From positions 43,758,985-43,822,984 of the forward strand of contig NC_083325.1 of the NCBI RefSeq assembly GCF_963455315.2: DNA of 64,000 nucleotides, written 5' to 3'. Positions within the stretch are counted from its first letter, which is position 1. Every line of letters starts with the position of its first letter. Origin of the DNA: Globicephala melas. Its lineage: Eukaryota > Chordata > Mammalia > Artiodactyla > Delphinidae. Positions 1 through 11,812 of the stretch are shown piece by piece. A program made the position numbers and the translations under genes. A model generated the notes under the pieces. It saw nothing but the letters and a program-made list of their open reading frames with translations, was not told the origin of the DNA and ran no database searches.

Positions 1-1828
1 GTCATGGGTATACTTAATTTTTTTAATTAAAGGAAGATATTTCAATTCTGATATGAAAATATACAAAAGAAAGGCACAGTCTTTTTTGAGGTAAGCTTGT
101 TTGTTTCAAATATAAATCTGTCATTCCTTCATACTCTCTGCTGAAACATCCAGAGTAAGAATCAGAAGGAAGTAATATTCTCTTTTCCAGCAGTTGTTCA
201 GTTTTAGAATTTTAAAAATAAACGCAAAACCCAACCATTCTAATGTTCCCTTAATTTCAATATAGTTTGGGAAGAGAACATTGTATATCTGCAAACTAAT
301 TGCCATAAGAAGGACCACATTCCACCACTGGCAAATTTAAAACTCCTTTTATCCTGTCCCTTTTGGATGAGTGCCTGTCAGTAAAGCAGTCTGTGGAAAA
401 CAGTTGAAAACAGGAAAAGAAAGTATCTAAACAAGACAGTGTGTGCATGCTGCAACCACTCAGCTTTGTTTTAGCTAAGTGTCCATTTTTACATTGCTTT
501 CAGTTCATTTCTTTTTAATCATTGAAAACAGCTGTGTTTACCAAGCTAGAAATGAAATAAAAGCTTAAATGAATCATGACTATTCTTAATAGCAATCAAA
601 TAAATAAGTTAAAAAGCTGTATGTCCTTGCATTCTCCTTAATGAGTGATACTCGTCAGTTTGTCAGAAGAGCTTTTTATTATTTATAAGATGATAGCAAA
701 CCCTGAGAAACAGCATAGTTATTAAGGCTGTGTACAGTATGATTTTAAATCTTGATGTGAGTTTTTCCCCTAGCTCTTAAATTGCAGTTCCAAAAAGGTG
801 TAACAGTTTTTCGTATTAAAATCTTCTTAAAGTGTAGCTTAAGAATGTTAGTGACTCTAGTGAACATTTTAATTTTTATGTTAACAACTCCTACTGTAGT
901 ATAACACTAATTTTCCTTCATATAATTTTCCTGCATAGTGCTACCTTTGATTTTTTTTAATAACCCTAAAAGCCCTTTAAAATATCTAAAAATGTTATAA
1001 ATACATATTTTTCTGTCATTTTTGCTTGCTTTAGGTTACCTCTTTATCTTTTCGGCTTATCAAAGCTTAAAAGCTACTATCAAAATACTGTTTTTTTTTT
1101 CTCACAGCCAACCTTTTGCAAAATGAAATTAATATAATTGTCATCTCTTGAAAGACTTCTCTTAGAAGAGTATATATTTCTGTGGTGCTGCTAAATAATG
1201 CACCAGAATTCAGTTTAAACCAAGAAGTAATTCCCTATTTTCTTTTTTAAAGTTTAAGGAAATAATGGAAGTTTTTTTAAGTTTCTTTAGATTATTTTAA
1301 ACATCCCCTAGTTTTTGTTGAGGCATTTTACTAATGCCTGTACTAAAAATGTACAGGATGTACATTTTTCTGAATTACTTTTTTTTCAAAATAAAATCTT
1401 ACAATTTAAAAAGTTAAAGAAAGCCTGAAAGCCTTCTACATTTTCATCATGTGTACTCTGTGATCCACCAATAATGGCCCTAATAATAAAGGTGTATCTT
1501 TACAACTTAACTAGGAAAATTGTTCCTTCTGTAAGTAGTTCTAATCAGTTCCTATATTTCTAGGACTTTAGTCAATCCAAGCTTTCAAAGTATATGTTTC
1601 TCATCATTGTCTTCAGTGCTTTTCCAAGTATTTTAAAGTATCAAAGTACATATTTCATATTTCATTATCACTCAGCAGCACGAGAATAATAGCTTTAGTA
1701 TAGTTTACATAGCTGAAGCTCAGACATTCATTTCTGTCCTTAATTTCAACATTTAACTCCCATCTGTTCTTCTCCCTTTTTTCTTTCATTTTTCTGTTTC
1801 TGTTTTTCCTCATGCTCTGACATTAAAG
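1..1828 (+). other. CCDC88A intron, partial
   Basis: AT-rich non-coding sequence without any exon I can recognise and without a young SINE. It precedes the exon at 1829. Confidence 0.7.
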
Positions 1829-1912
1829 TGGTTGCACTGAAAAGACTGCCCTTTTTGAGGAACAGACCGAAGGATAAAGACAAAATGAAGGCCTGCTACC
1901 GTCGTTCCATGT
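1829..1912 (+). CDS. CCDC88A: CCDC88A exon (first in window)
   Basis: Encodes 27 residues, VALKRLPFLRN through CYRRSM, very basic and rich in Lys/Arg. It is preceded by a pyrimidine tract and 'taaag', and followed by the donor gtaag at 1913. It starts with two bases of a split codon and ends with the first base of a Ser codon, matching the next exon. At 84 bases it is a multiple of three, so it could be skipped without breaking the frame; whether it is skipped cannot be seen here. Confidence 0.9.
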
Positions 1913-4900
1913 GTAAGACTTTATGACAGTTCAGCTTCTTTCAAATGACTACACTGGCTTACATTACTAATTTTTCACTAACCATTCTTTGGACTGTGCC
2001 AATTTTCTTATTTTGCAAAGTGCAGTCTTCCTGTAATACAAGGAGCTGGAAGAATATTTTTTTTCATAACTGGCACTGAATTTGCATTATATGTATGTTC
2101 ACTTATACATATACATGCATATGTTTAGTCATACATGTAATATACTTGGAAATTTCCAGTACTTTCTAAAGGTTGGCAGAAAAAAACCTTTAATTTTATA
2201 TGCCATAGAGATTTCTTCCCAAAGAAATTTACTTAAACAAAATATAACAAAACCTTTAGCATTAGGTATTTAATTTCTTAATGAACTAGGATTAAATAAT
2301 TAAATAAATAAAGTGGCCTGTAACCCTTGAGAATGTTTGTCATTCTTTATATAATAATACTCTGGTTTTTTCTTTTTTTAAGTGGAATGGGTAATTGCAT
2401 AATCACATTAAATGTCTGTCACTTTGGATATCCTCTCTTTCAGGTTTTTATTGAATGGTATACTTATTTGATTCATAAAATGAGTAATTTCTTCAGTAAT
2501 CTGCTCTGACCAAGGACTGTTTATCATTTTCAATAGTGATGCTGTAAAGAACTGCTCTCCATATTACCTTTATTCATTCCATTTTTGTCACCACAGAACC
2601 ACATTATGAAGGCTTCTAATTATATTGTACATCACTGCTCAAAAGCATGGCAGTTGTACAGAGTAAAATTCCTTTTCCTATCTTTAAAGGGGGTGGAGAG
2701 TGATAAAAACATTTATTGAAGTTTATCAGCCTTTGGCCTACTCATTTCATTCAGCTGAATGCATGTCATAATTCAAATGACCTTGTGGTTAGTTTTTTAT
2801 TTCACTTGCATTAATCCATAGACAAAAGTCAGATCATTTTTAATACAAAATAGAAATAAGAGCAAATACATTAACCATGCTGATTCATTTGCTTTCATTT
2901 GCATCCCAGCCATGAATGACCTGGTGCAGTCCATGGTCCTAGCAGGAGGACAGTGGACAGGTAGTACAGAGAATTTGGAGGTTCCTGATGATATTGCAAC
3001 GGGTAAAAGGAGAAAAGAATTGGGAGCTATGGCCTTCTCTACTACAGCCATCAACTTTTCAACTGTCAACTCTTCTACAGGCTTCAGATCCAAGCAGTTG
3101 GTTAATAATAAAGGTATAGGCCGTCTGCTATTTGCACTGTGGTGTAACTGTTGGCAACAGGAATTTTAATTTGACTTTCCCGTGTTTACTTTTTTGACAG
3201 CAGCAACCTGAAATAATGATCAAAACAATCTGGATTTGATCTGAGGGAATTTTCAAACCATTTCAAAAATTTAAAACATCGTACAAATAACTAAAATCTT
3301 TCCTAGGCCTTTCATAATAAACAGATAATGAGCTAACAAGAAATGGAAAAGTAAACCAAGTAAAAGAATGAGAAAAGGAGAGAGTGATAGAAGCTTTAAA
3401 AAAAAACACACAAAAAAAACCTAGAAACACTATAGCATCACAGAGAACCACATAGAGCAACCCAGGCTCTTGCTTTGATTTGCAGGGTCACAGGCAGATT
3501 GTTTCAGTGCTTCTGGTGTTTTCCCTAAGCAAGTCAACTCTCATCAGAGCTATTCTGTTTCTTACTCCTATTCGTTTCTGATGGAATCTATGAAATATGT
3601 TAAATCAAGATGTATTATACATGGTTGAAAAAGAATTTCCATATTCTGCATAAATAAAATTTTATAATTTTTTTGTTAAAAATATTTTTATATTCATTTT
3701 GCTATTTTATGTAGATACTACATCCTTTGAAGACGTAAGTCCACAAGGTATTAGTGATGATTCTAGTACGGGATCAAGAGTTCATGGTAAGATATGAACT
3801 TTATTTAGAGAGTACATATTACATACAGAATGAGAATGCTAAGACTCTTGCATTGACCTGCTGAATGTAGCACTGCCAGCAAGCATGTTTTCTCTAACCT
3901 GCATCTCATAGCTACCTCTGCTATTTCTTCAAACCTACTACCCCCTTTTGCCTTTTTTAAGGTTATTACTTCATCCAAATTGTCTCTGTTTTCATCAAGG
4001 TCATTTATAAAGTATGCCTGCACAATGCTCAAAGGTAATTTTGTTGCCATTTTGGCATAAGGTTAAAGTGATGAGATACATTTTATGTTTGATTTTAAAA
4101 ATACTCACTTTGGCAAAGGACAAACTCTAAGAAACCACATTTTCTGCAATGTTGAGCATTTCAGAGTTTTTAGTTTCTATCTGGAAAGTCATATCTTACC
4201 AAACTAAATTAACAAATAATGGATAACGGAATTTCATATGTAAAGGAGTATGTTAAAGGAATTTCATATGTAAGCAGGACTTTAAGACGTAGGATAGGGC
4301 CATGTTAACTGTGCAATTGTTTCCCTTGTATGGATAGGAATACAGGACATTAACTGTGCAGATGCTCATATTCCTCCTGTTCGTGGCATCTCTGCAATGT
4401 GCAGGGTTCCTTGTCTGATCTGTTGTAAGTGACCTAATCACCAGTTTTTTTTTTTGGCCGGGGGGGGCATGTCATTCTGTTCAACTAAAACAGTCCTGGT
4501 ATCCATCTAGAAATCCATTTCCAAATCTAATTATGCACTTTTATCTTCTTTTCTTTGAATCTCAGCTATTGTCTGAGAAGTGTCCTGTTCTCAGCTGTTT
4601 AACTGAACTATCTGGAAATGCCTTTGCTCTCTAATCTGTAAGATTCAACTCTCTGTGGGCATGCTCAGCCTGTGAAAGTATGCATGATTGCTTCCTCAAA
4701 GCATTCTGTAATCAGAATGTAAAGTTCATTGTCTTCAGCTGGAAGTTTTATCACTGTCTCCTGATTTTTTCATTTAGCTTCGAGACCAGCCAGCCTTGAT
4801 AGTGGCAGAACATCCACTAGCAATAGCAATAATAATGCTTCACTCCATGAAGTCAAAGGTATGCTGTAGGTAAATTTATTAATATGCTCCATCCATTTCC

Positions 4901-7900
4901 AGATTTGAAAGTGGGAGATTGATGAAGTTTCTAGGGTAAAGTATGAAATCCAAATCATTCTGTGTTTGGAACATAGTTCCTTGGAATATTTTATACTTTT
5001 CACATTGCAATACAAATGTATTTCAATGTGTACAAATGTAAAAACAGGAGCAGTTATTTTAGTTTCCATTTTTCATCCTCACAGATAAAACCTTTTTCTT
5101 GTAATCTTTATATTTCAAAATATCTATAGGTTCCTATTTTACTTACATTTTGTCATTGTCATGAAAGTGGTTGTCCTTAACTTTCTCATGATACATGTAC
5201 ATTGAACTCACAGAAGGTGTTTTAGAAATAGTTTTAGCTTTTCTTATCCATGAAATAAGGAGGAATATATTTTTTTAATTTGAAAAGACAATTGTGTGTG
5301 TGTGTGTAAGTGTAACAAGAGCCAAATGGGTGCATAGTTCATATAAAGAATTAGTTCAAGATATCTTTTTCCTCAATTTTTTAATATGCATTCCAAGGTG
5401 AAATTTTTATGTAAATGTCTGGAAGTATTGACTAACGCCTTTTTCCTTAAAGGTATACTGCCTACTCATATTCTGGAATTATTTAATAGATTATAAAGGT
5501 TTGTGAAAGTAGTTATTCTCTACAGTCCAGAATTGTTAAATTATAATGAGTGCATTTGTTCTGTTGCTTTTTCATATTATAAAATCATTTTGTCTCAGTT
5601 GTGATTATATTTTATTATTAATGCTTTGACTTTGTTGCAATGATATGAAAAATTTGATTTCAAGGAGGGATTATTTTTTCATTTTTATAATCATGTTTTT
5701 ATATCCTGTAGAAAAATATAGTCTGAAATGTAAGTAAGTCTTTTCTGATTGGAAAATTTAAGAAAATCTTTTTCCTGTAAAATGTTACATAGCTTGAGCC
5801 AAAATCTTTCCTGACCCATTTTATTCTCTGTGATTAGGAAACCATGGAAAGTTGCATTTTCTATCTTGATGCTGTATCTACACAGTTTGCAATGGATCAA
5901 AATGAATAAGCACTCTTAAGGAATAGCATAAACTTTAGGGAGCTTTTTTCCAGAACTAGTAATTTGCATTCTGTATAGTTGTTCAGCCTCAACTGAGTCT
6001 TTGAAAGCTGTATAGCCACCATACCAACAGTGGAAAGCAGGGAGAATCAGATGATTCAGACATTAAAAAATAAAATACTACATACTTAATTTTATATTTT
6101 TACTGGAATTTTCTAAGTAATTACATGTCTCCATCTGAGTTGCCTTAGATGCTTGCTGTTTAAATTTTTTTAATATTTCTTTAAGATTATTCATTTAGGA
6201 TCAACAAATAAACCTTCAGATAAGGAATACAGACCTCATAGAAAGCCAAAGAATTAGAATTTTTAGCATTTAGAAGAGTTTTTGGTTTTAACATTTTCAA
6301 ATAATTAAAAATTTGTATAATCATGTTTTGTTTTAAATTGTGAGGTGTTTTACAATTATTTGAACCTGACTTTTAAAAAATGTATTATTTCCTTGTTTAT
6401 TCATTCATTTACTCATCAAATGTATTGAGTGCCTGCTTTATATGTTTAGGCTGTGGGTATGGTGGTGATGGCAAGTCTTTGCCCTGTGGAGCTTATAATA
6501 TTTGTCAACTTGACAAATAAGGAAGCACACTATGGTAGACATTTGTTAGACTGATGAGAGATGAACATGGTTTACTAAGCATTTCTGAATAAAGCTTTGA
6601 AAGTCAGTTTGGCTATTCGTAAGAATCCAGTCAACAAATGTCAGTACTTACATAGTTTTAATCTCATTTCTATTATTGAACTCTTAACACACCATTTACT
6701 CCAAAAGCAGGTGCAGTTAATATCCAAAGCAGGCCACAAAGCCATAGCAGTGGAGAATTTAGCCTGCTTCATGAGCATGAGGCGTGGTCCAGCAGTGGTA
6801 GCAGTCCAATCCAATACTTGAAAAGACAGCCCAAATCAAGTCCAGTGCTCCAGCACAAAACACTAGAGAGTCGAGCACATCACAAGGTCAAAACTGGTTC
6901 CCCGGGAAGTGAAGTTGTTACTCTACAACAGTTTTTGGAAGAAAGCAACAAGCTTACCTCAATACAGGTTAGTTTTATCTATGGTGACCTTAATTTAGAT
7001 GGACACTACAAGTTAAATTTCTATGGTTGAACTTTAGAGCTTTTTTTTTAAGGAGGGTTTAGAGATATTAGCAATTTTTGTATTGTACAGTCTAGTGTAT
7101 CAGGAAAGTAAAAGCATGGCTGTATTCACTAATCTGCTTTGATTTTTTTTTTTAAACAGATAAAGCCCTCAAGTCAAGAGAATCTTTTAGATGAAGTAAT
7201 GAAAAGTTTGTCTGTCTCTTCTGACTTCTTGGGAAAAAACAAACCAGTTAGCTGTGGTCTGGCCAGGTCAGTAAGTGGAAAAACTCCAGGAGACTTCTAT
7301 GATAGATGGACAACTAAGCCTGAACAATTTGTGAGACCTGGTCCTCAAAAGACTGAAGATACCTATTTCATTAGTTCTTCCGGAAAGCCTACACTAGGCA
7401 CTCAAGGAAAGATAAAAGTAGTAAAAGAAACTTCTCTGTCACGACAATCAAAAGATAGTAATCCCTATGCCACTTTACCTCGTGCAAGCAGTGTGATCTC
7501 TACTGCCGAAGGAACTACTCGAAGGACGAGCATCCATGATTTTTTGACCAAGGACAGTAGACTACCTATGTCAGTTGATTCACCACCAGCTACTGCTGAT
7601 AACAGCATCACTGCAGCATCTAGTGAGTACCGTTTACACCAGTGGTCCTCTCATCCACTTCACAGTCCAACTTATGCTGTAGGTTCTCAAGCACAAAATG
7701 ATTTAGCTACAGACAAGCCCACGTCTCCATATGCCCAGGCCAGAAACTCAAGAACAGAAAGGTCACATTTTCTAAACCAAACTTTTGCCACTATTAATAT
7801 GTCTAATGATGCATTTGGAATATCAGCTAAAGATAGCATAGACTCATTTACTGTGGCTCATCCATCTCAGCCATTTTTATCCCTGAATACAGAATTAGTT

Positions 7901-10900
7901 AGTAACATAAGTGGGCTACCTCCCAGACCAGTCACCAGGCTAACTGACCAGGCTTCTGCTTCTTTGGATAAAGCTGCACAGAAGGATACTGAGCAGTTTT
8001 CTTATCATCAGAACTGCAGTAACAGTAACCCACAGTCTTCTGTAGTTAGCAATAATCTTATCACTCCTGCATGCCTCTATCCTGATGACACAGAAGCTGC
8101 ATTGTTGGTTTCTGAGGATAATCAAACTGTTTGGTATGAATATGGTTGTGTATGATCAAAACTGCACAATATAATACTGATGTCATTTGATATGCACTGT
8201 GCTTCTCTAATTTGATTTGAAGAGCTGCTGTTGAAAAGTATCATTTGGCTAGGTTTATACTTTTATTTTTAAATTGTGGATAGTGTTCAGGTGTACATTG
8301 TGGCATGTATATAAATGTGATTATGTAACCACAACAGAGCTTGCATGAATTATTAATTGCATTGTACATTTTTTGCATGACTTTAAGAACCTTAACAATA
8401 CATGCTCCTCTTTGACATTTCTTGTCACCTAATAAGAGATTGTTACTTTGATACCTAGAGGCATGTTAAAATGGCTGCATGCTATAATTACCAACAAGGC
8501 ATTTCCAAGTCATACTTACTTCATTGGTTCCAAAAAAGAATGCTCATTGTCTCTCTCCCTCCCTTTGCTCCCCTTTCCCTCTCTCCCTACCTCTCTTCCT
8601 CTCCTTTTTTTTTTTTTTTACAAAATGTGCACTTCATATTGCACATGTACAGTATTAGTAAGGAAACTATGTTAAAAAGATGTCGTTTTCTTTTGCCATT
8701 TAATTATGCCTTCTGGCCTGCTGTTTTATTTTCAAAGAAATAGTTATTAACTACTGCTCATATTTATAAAATTGTTCAGATTTAAAACTTTGTTAATACT
8801 CATAAATTTAGCGTAATTCTTTTTTTAAAAAAACATCAAATTTAAATGTGACATACAGGGACTAGGAGTATGCGTATTCCATTTCTTCTCTGCACTTTTC
8901 TTCATTTGATAAATATAAGAGCTCAAGTACTATCTTTCCTTCAAGATGACTTTTTTACTTGGCATCAGTTAACACAGTAGTTTTTTTCAGGTTTTTTTTA
9001 ATATAGAGTCAGAGAGAAATAAAGCAAATCATACTCAGTGTGTGAGAAATTTGCATTTTTACTTCTGTTCAAAAAGGGTAGCAAGCTTATAAAGTGGTGA
9101 AAATTGTTACTTATATAATTCTATAATTTATTTATTACTAAATTATATATGTCCTTAAAACAGAATTTTCTAAAATGAGTACATTGTGCTAAAATAAAAT
9201 GCAAAATTAGTATTTGTAATCACTTAAACAAACAAGTATGTTTTTAGTAGAACAAATTTTAGAATTAAGAATAAATGCAAGCTCTTAACTAAAAATTAAT
9301 CATAAAAGATAGAGAAAATATTTGCTAACTCCGACTTATGTCATAAACTTTAAAATTATCTTGCTGTGGTCATAGAACTTTTAAAGCAGAATCAGCTAAA
9401 CTTCAATTGTTTTATTCCAGAATAAAAGAAACCCCAAGAAACCCATAACCCTGAATCACTTACTTCTAGAGAAGTATATCTTAGTTCTGTCTCTGAAATG
9501 TTTTTGCCATCTTGATTCAGCCTAAATATTACTGACAGTCATGCAGCCTGGCATCTAGAAGAAATGGGGAGGAAATTATTATTTTACATGTTGTATTAAA
9601 TTGTTATTAATTGGGCAAAAGAAAACAAAATTTATAGAGAATCTTTGCTTAATGAAATGTGTATCCTGGCAATTCCCTGGCGGTCCAGTGGTTAGGACTC
9701 CACGCGTTTACTGCTGAGGGCCCGGGTTTTATCCCTGGTCGCGAAACCAGGAAACCCTGATCCCGCAAACCGTGTGGCACGGCCAAAACTTTTTAAAAAA
9801 AAGAAAGAAGGAAAGACATTTGTATCCTTTATAAATTAAGCTATTCTCTTCTTTTCTCATAGCCAGCTCTTACTAAAAATGCTTTTAATGTGGGTAATCA
9901 AATAAACACAATCAGAAATTTTTCATATTTTTTAGTATCTACATGAGTACATCAGTCTGTTTTGTTGTCACTTGTTTCATAATCAGTCCGAACATTTCAA
10001 ATGTTTTTGGTGTCCCTTTTTGCATAACCTGATAATAAAACTTAATGGTAAATATAGGTGAGATTACATGGGGCCATATATGATACAAATGTAATAATTA
10101 GTGTAATTTCCACATTTAGTCAAAGATTATTTCACAACCATTTCAACTTTTTAGATAAGTCTGGCCTTATACTCTGTTTAAAATATTAAATTTATTTATA
10201 AAAGTATATTGAGAAATCATATGCTATTATAGTAAAAACTGATTATTTTAAAATATTAGACTTACAGGAAAGAAGTATTTCTAACCCAAATGGCTATAGT
10301 TATATATACAGCATGTTTTCCAAAAGAACATACACATTGTGCATGTCAGACAGATAGATACATACCATGTCCATGTGTCTTGATGTCAAAGAATACAGGT
10401 TAGACTTCCTCCAGAAACTGTCACCAGCTGTAGAGTCATAAAATTCCCCCCAAACACTATTTTACCTGTGTTTCTTGATAGCACTTGAAATCAAATTTTT
10501 AGCAGTGAGAAGAACCTTAGAAATCATATAGAGTTAGTGTTTCCCAAACTTTAAAAAAATCAATGTAATACTTTCTATGAATGAAATCTTACAAAGATGC
10601 CCCAATTTAAAAAAAAAAAATTTTTTTTGAGATAAAAGTGAAGCAACTCTGACTCAGTTGAACAGCTGCACTTTTTTTCCTCCAAGACAGCTCCATAAAT
10701 ACTCTAGCGGCTTCACAGATTACAGGCATACCTCGTTTTATTGCACTTTGCTTTATTGTACTTAACAGATACTGCAGTTTTTTACAAATTGAAGGTTTGT
10801 GGCAACCCTGTGTTGAGCAAGCCTATCGGTGCCATTTTTCCAAAAGCATTTGCTTACTTCGTGTCTCTGTGTCCATTTTGGTAATTCTCAGACTATTTCA

Positions 10901-11812
10901 GACTTTCTCATTGTTATATTTGTTATGGTGATCTGTGATCAGTGGTCTTTGATGTTACTATTGCAAAACGATTATGACTTGCTAAAGGCTTAGATGATGG
11001 TTAGCACTTTTTAGCAATAAAGTATTTTTAAATTAAGGTATGTACTTTGTTTTTTAGATATAATGCTATTGCACACTTAATAGACTACAGTACAGTGTAA
11101 ACACAACTTTTACATACATTGGGAACTAAAAATTCTTGTGACTCGCTTTATTGCAATATTCACTTTATTACAGTGGTCTGGAACCAAACCTGCAATATCT
11201 CCGAGGTATGCCTGTATTAGTACCCCAGTTTTAGATGAAATTGAATAGCTTTCATATTCCTAGCTTAGATTTCTAGAAATTACACCCTTATTATTTGTGA
11301 CATTGTAAATTTATATTGTTAGGCATTGGGTCCCCTTTGATCAAAGCAATTTTAGTTCTAACAGTGTAAGTAGGTATGTTATTTGCCAATAAAATATGCC
11401 TCGAGCCCTGGTTTTCTTAGTAAATAATACAATCATTTCATTGTGGATGTTTCTGCTGCTGCATGCAAGATTATTTTTTACTTTAAAACTATATGTGACC
11501 ATTTAGTTAAATAAACATAGTAAGTAAACCTATCTGACACTAAGAGGGCATAAGTATATTACTTAATAGCTTTTAAAATATAAAAATCAGTCTTTAAGTA
11601 AAGAGATGTCTATCAGATTAATAACATTTCCAGAGTTAGATTCCTTCTCCTTGCCCTACTCAACAAGAGCTCTTTAGTTTCTTACCTTCATGAATTGTAT
11701 TCTGTTTAGCCTTTCATTAAATAACATGAAATGCTTTTCTCCTGCAGATGTGGACAAAGTACAAGAAAGCAGAAATTCAAAAAGCAGGTCTAGGGAGCAA
11801 CAAAGCTCCTAA
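1829..11812 (+). CDS. CCDC88A: CCDC88A (girdin/GIV), C-terminal exons, 5' part outside window
   Basis: Seven exons join in frame: 1829-1912, 2910-3113, 3715-3786, 4778-4858, 6708-6967, 7160-7622, 11748-11812, giving 408 complete C-terminal residues and a TAA stop. Girdin is a large cytoplasmic coiled-coil protein that binds actin and membranes and activates Gi proteins downstream of growth-factor receptors. The part seen here is the C-terminal signalling tail. It contains the Galpha-binding-and-activating motif (TLQQFLEESNKL, end of the fifth exon) and the two tyrosine sites of the SH2-binding region (EDTYFIS and SNPYATLP, sixth exon). It ends REQQSS, as I remember for the usual mammalian form. 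All splice sites are GT/AG and phases agree throughout. The coiled coil and N-terminal hook domain lie upstream of the window. Identification rests on recalled human girdin and is very secure. An alternative longer end is listed separately. Confidence 0.96.
2910..3113 (+). CDS. CCDC88A: CCDC88A exon
   Basis: Encodes MNDLVQSMVLAGGQW through KQLVNNK after completing a split Ser codon. Acceptor 'cccag' ends at 2909 and donor gtatag starts at 3114. The text matches recalled girdin almost residue for residue. At 204 bases it is frame-neutral. Confidence 0.95.
3715..3786 (+). CDS. CCDC88A: CCDC88A exon
   Basis: A short 72-base exon encoding TTSFEDVSPQGISDDSS and on to GSRVH. It opens with the last two bases of an Asp codon and closes with the first base of an Ala codon. 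Acceptor 'tgtag' ends at 3714 and donor gtaaga starts at 3787. Acidic and Ser-rich, it is part of the unstructured tail. Confidence 0.93.
4778..4858 (+). CDS. CCDC88A: CCDC88A exon
   Basis: An 81-base exon encoding SRPASLDSGRTSTSNSNNN and ASLHEVK, with the split Ala codon completed at its start. Acceptor 'tttag' ends at 4777 and donor gtatgc starts at 4859. Low-complexity Ser/Asn stretch of the tail. Confidence 0.93.
4859..6707 (+). other. CCDC88A intron
   Basis: Non-coding. A short (GT)n run is at 5293-5307. An L2-like relic near 6398-6580 has the text 'attgagtgcctgctttat' and 'ccctgtggagctta'. Nothing else is recognised. The shorter introns 1913-2909, 3114-3714 and 3787-4777 likewise hold nothing recognisable. 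Confidence 0.6.
6398..6580 (+). repeat. L2-like LINE relic
   Basis: Recognised by the typical L2 end text ('tcattcatttactcatcaaatgtattgagtgcc' type, then 'ccctgtggagctta'). Old and diverged. Confidence 0.45.
6708..6967 (+). CDS. CCDC88A: CCDC88A exon carrying the Galpha-binding-and-activating motif
   Basis: Encodes AGAVNIQSRPQSHSSGEF through EESNKLTSIQ. The GBA motif (VTLQQFLEESNKLTS) is encoded at about 6917-6961; its Phe is the residue known to be needed for Gi activation in girdin. The acceptor is a tandem 'aagcag' (6705-6710). Using the upstream AG starts the exon at 6708 and gives Ala-Gly-Ala, as in recalled human girdin; using the downstream AG starts it at 6711 and drops one residue. 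Donor gttagt starts at 6968. Confidence 0.94.
7160..7622 (+). CDS. CCDC88A: CCDC88A exon with tyrosine phosphorylation sites
   Basis: Encodes IKPSSQENLLDEVMK through TAAS plus one base of the next codon. It holds two tyrosine motifs, EDTYFISS and SNPYATLP. These correspond to the girdin tyrosines known to be phosphorylated by receptor and Src kinases and to recruit the PI3K regulatory subunit. Acceptor 'aacag' ends at 7159 and donor gtgagt starts at 7623. The reading frame stays open through this donor to 8155 (separate entry). Confidence 0.95.
7623..8155 (+). CDS. CCDC88A: Alternative long C-terminus of CCDC88A with a PDZ-binding end
   Basis: If the donor at 7623 is not used, the frame of the preceding exon continues open for 177 codons (7622-8152) and stops at TGA 8153-8155. 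The extension is Ser/Thr/Pro/Asn-rich (SEYRLHQWSSHPLHS at its start) and ends VWYEYGCV. Gly-Cys-Val is the class of C-terminal PDZ ligand known in the paralogue Daple (CCDC88C), where it binds Dishevelled. An open frame of this length in DNA this AT-rich, ending in a paralogue-type motif, argues for selection rather than chance. Long girdin forms with a PDZ ligand have, as I recall, been described, mainly outside mammals. Expression here is not shown. A candidate AATAAA for this form lies at 9018-9023. Confidence 0.75.
9668..9820 (+). repeat. CHR-type tRNA-derived SINE
   Basis: Head 'aattccctggcggtccag', internal 'gggcccgggtttt', A-rich tail. Flanked by an 8-bp target duplication TGTATCCT at 9660-9667 and 9821-9828. 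Confidence 0.9.
10723..11214 (+). mobile_element. Tigger1-type DNA transposon, internally deleted
   Basis: Terminal inverted repeats CAGGCATACCTCG (10723) and CGAGGTATGCCTG (ends 11214), flanked on both sides by TA, the target of Tc1/mariner elements (10721-10722, 11215-11216). Only 492 bases, so the transposase body is missing and it cannot encode its own mobility. Confidence 0.92.
11748..11812 (+). CDS. CCDC88A: CCDC88A terminal coding exon (short form)
   Basis: Completes a split Asn codon and encodes VDKVQESRNSKSRSREQQSS followed by TAA at 11810-11812. Acceptor 'ctgcag' ends at 11747. It lies 4.1 kb beyond the preceding exon. It gives the usual mammalian end, which has no PDZ ligand, and so competes with the read-through form. 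Confidence 0.95.

Larger units (their letters stand above)
8156..11747 (+). other. Last CCDC88A intron / 3' UTR of the long form
   Basis: Contains a polypyrimidine run (8548-8614), a CHR SINE (9668-9820) and a Tigger1-type transposon (10723-11214), otherwise AT-rich unique DNA. AATAAA at 9018-9023 could end the read-through transcript. Confidence 0.6.

Noticed and set aside
7139..7159. ATG at 7139 as the start of a 338-residue protein
   Set aside because: The ATG lies in the polypyrimidine tract of the acceptor at 7159. The coding part is an internal girdin exon, not a separate gene.
9668..9820. SINE heads as tRNA genes
   Set aside because: They are tRNA-derived but lack a full cloverleaf and are dispersed in many copies with A tails.
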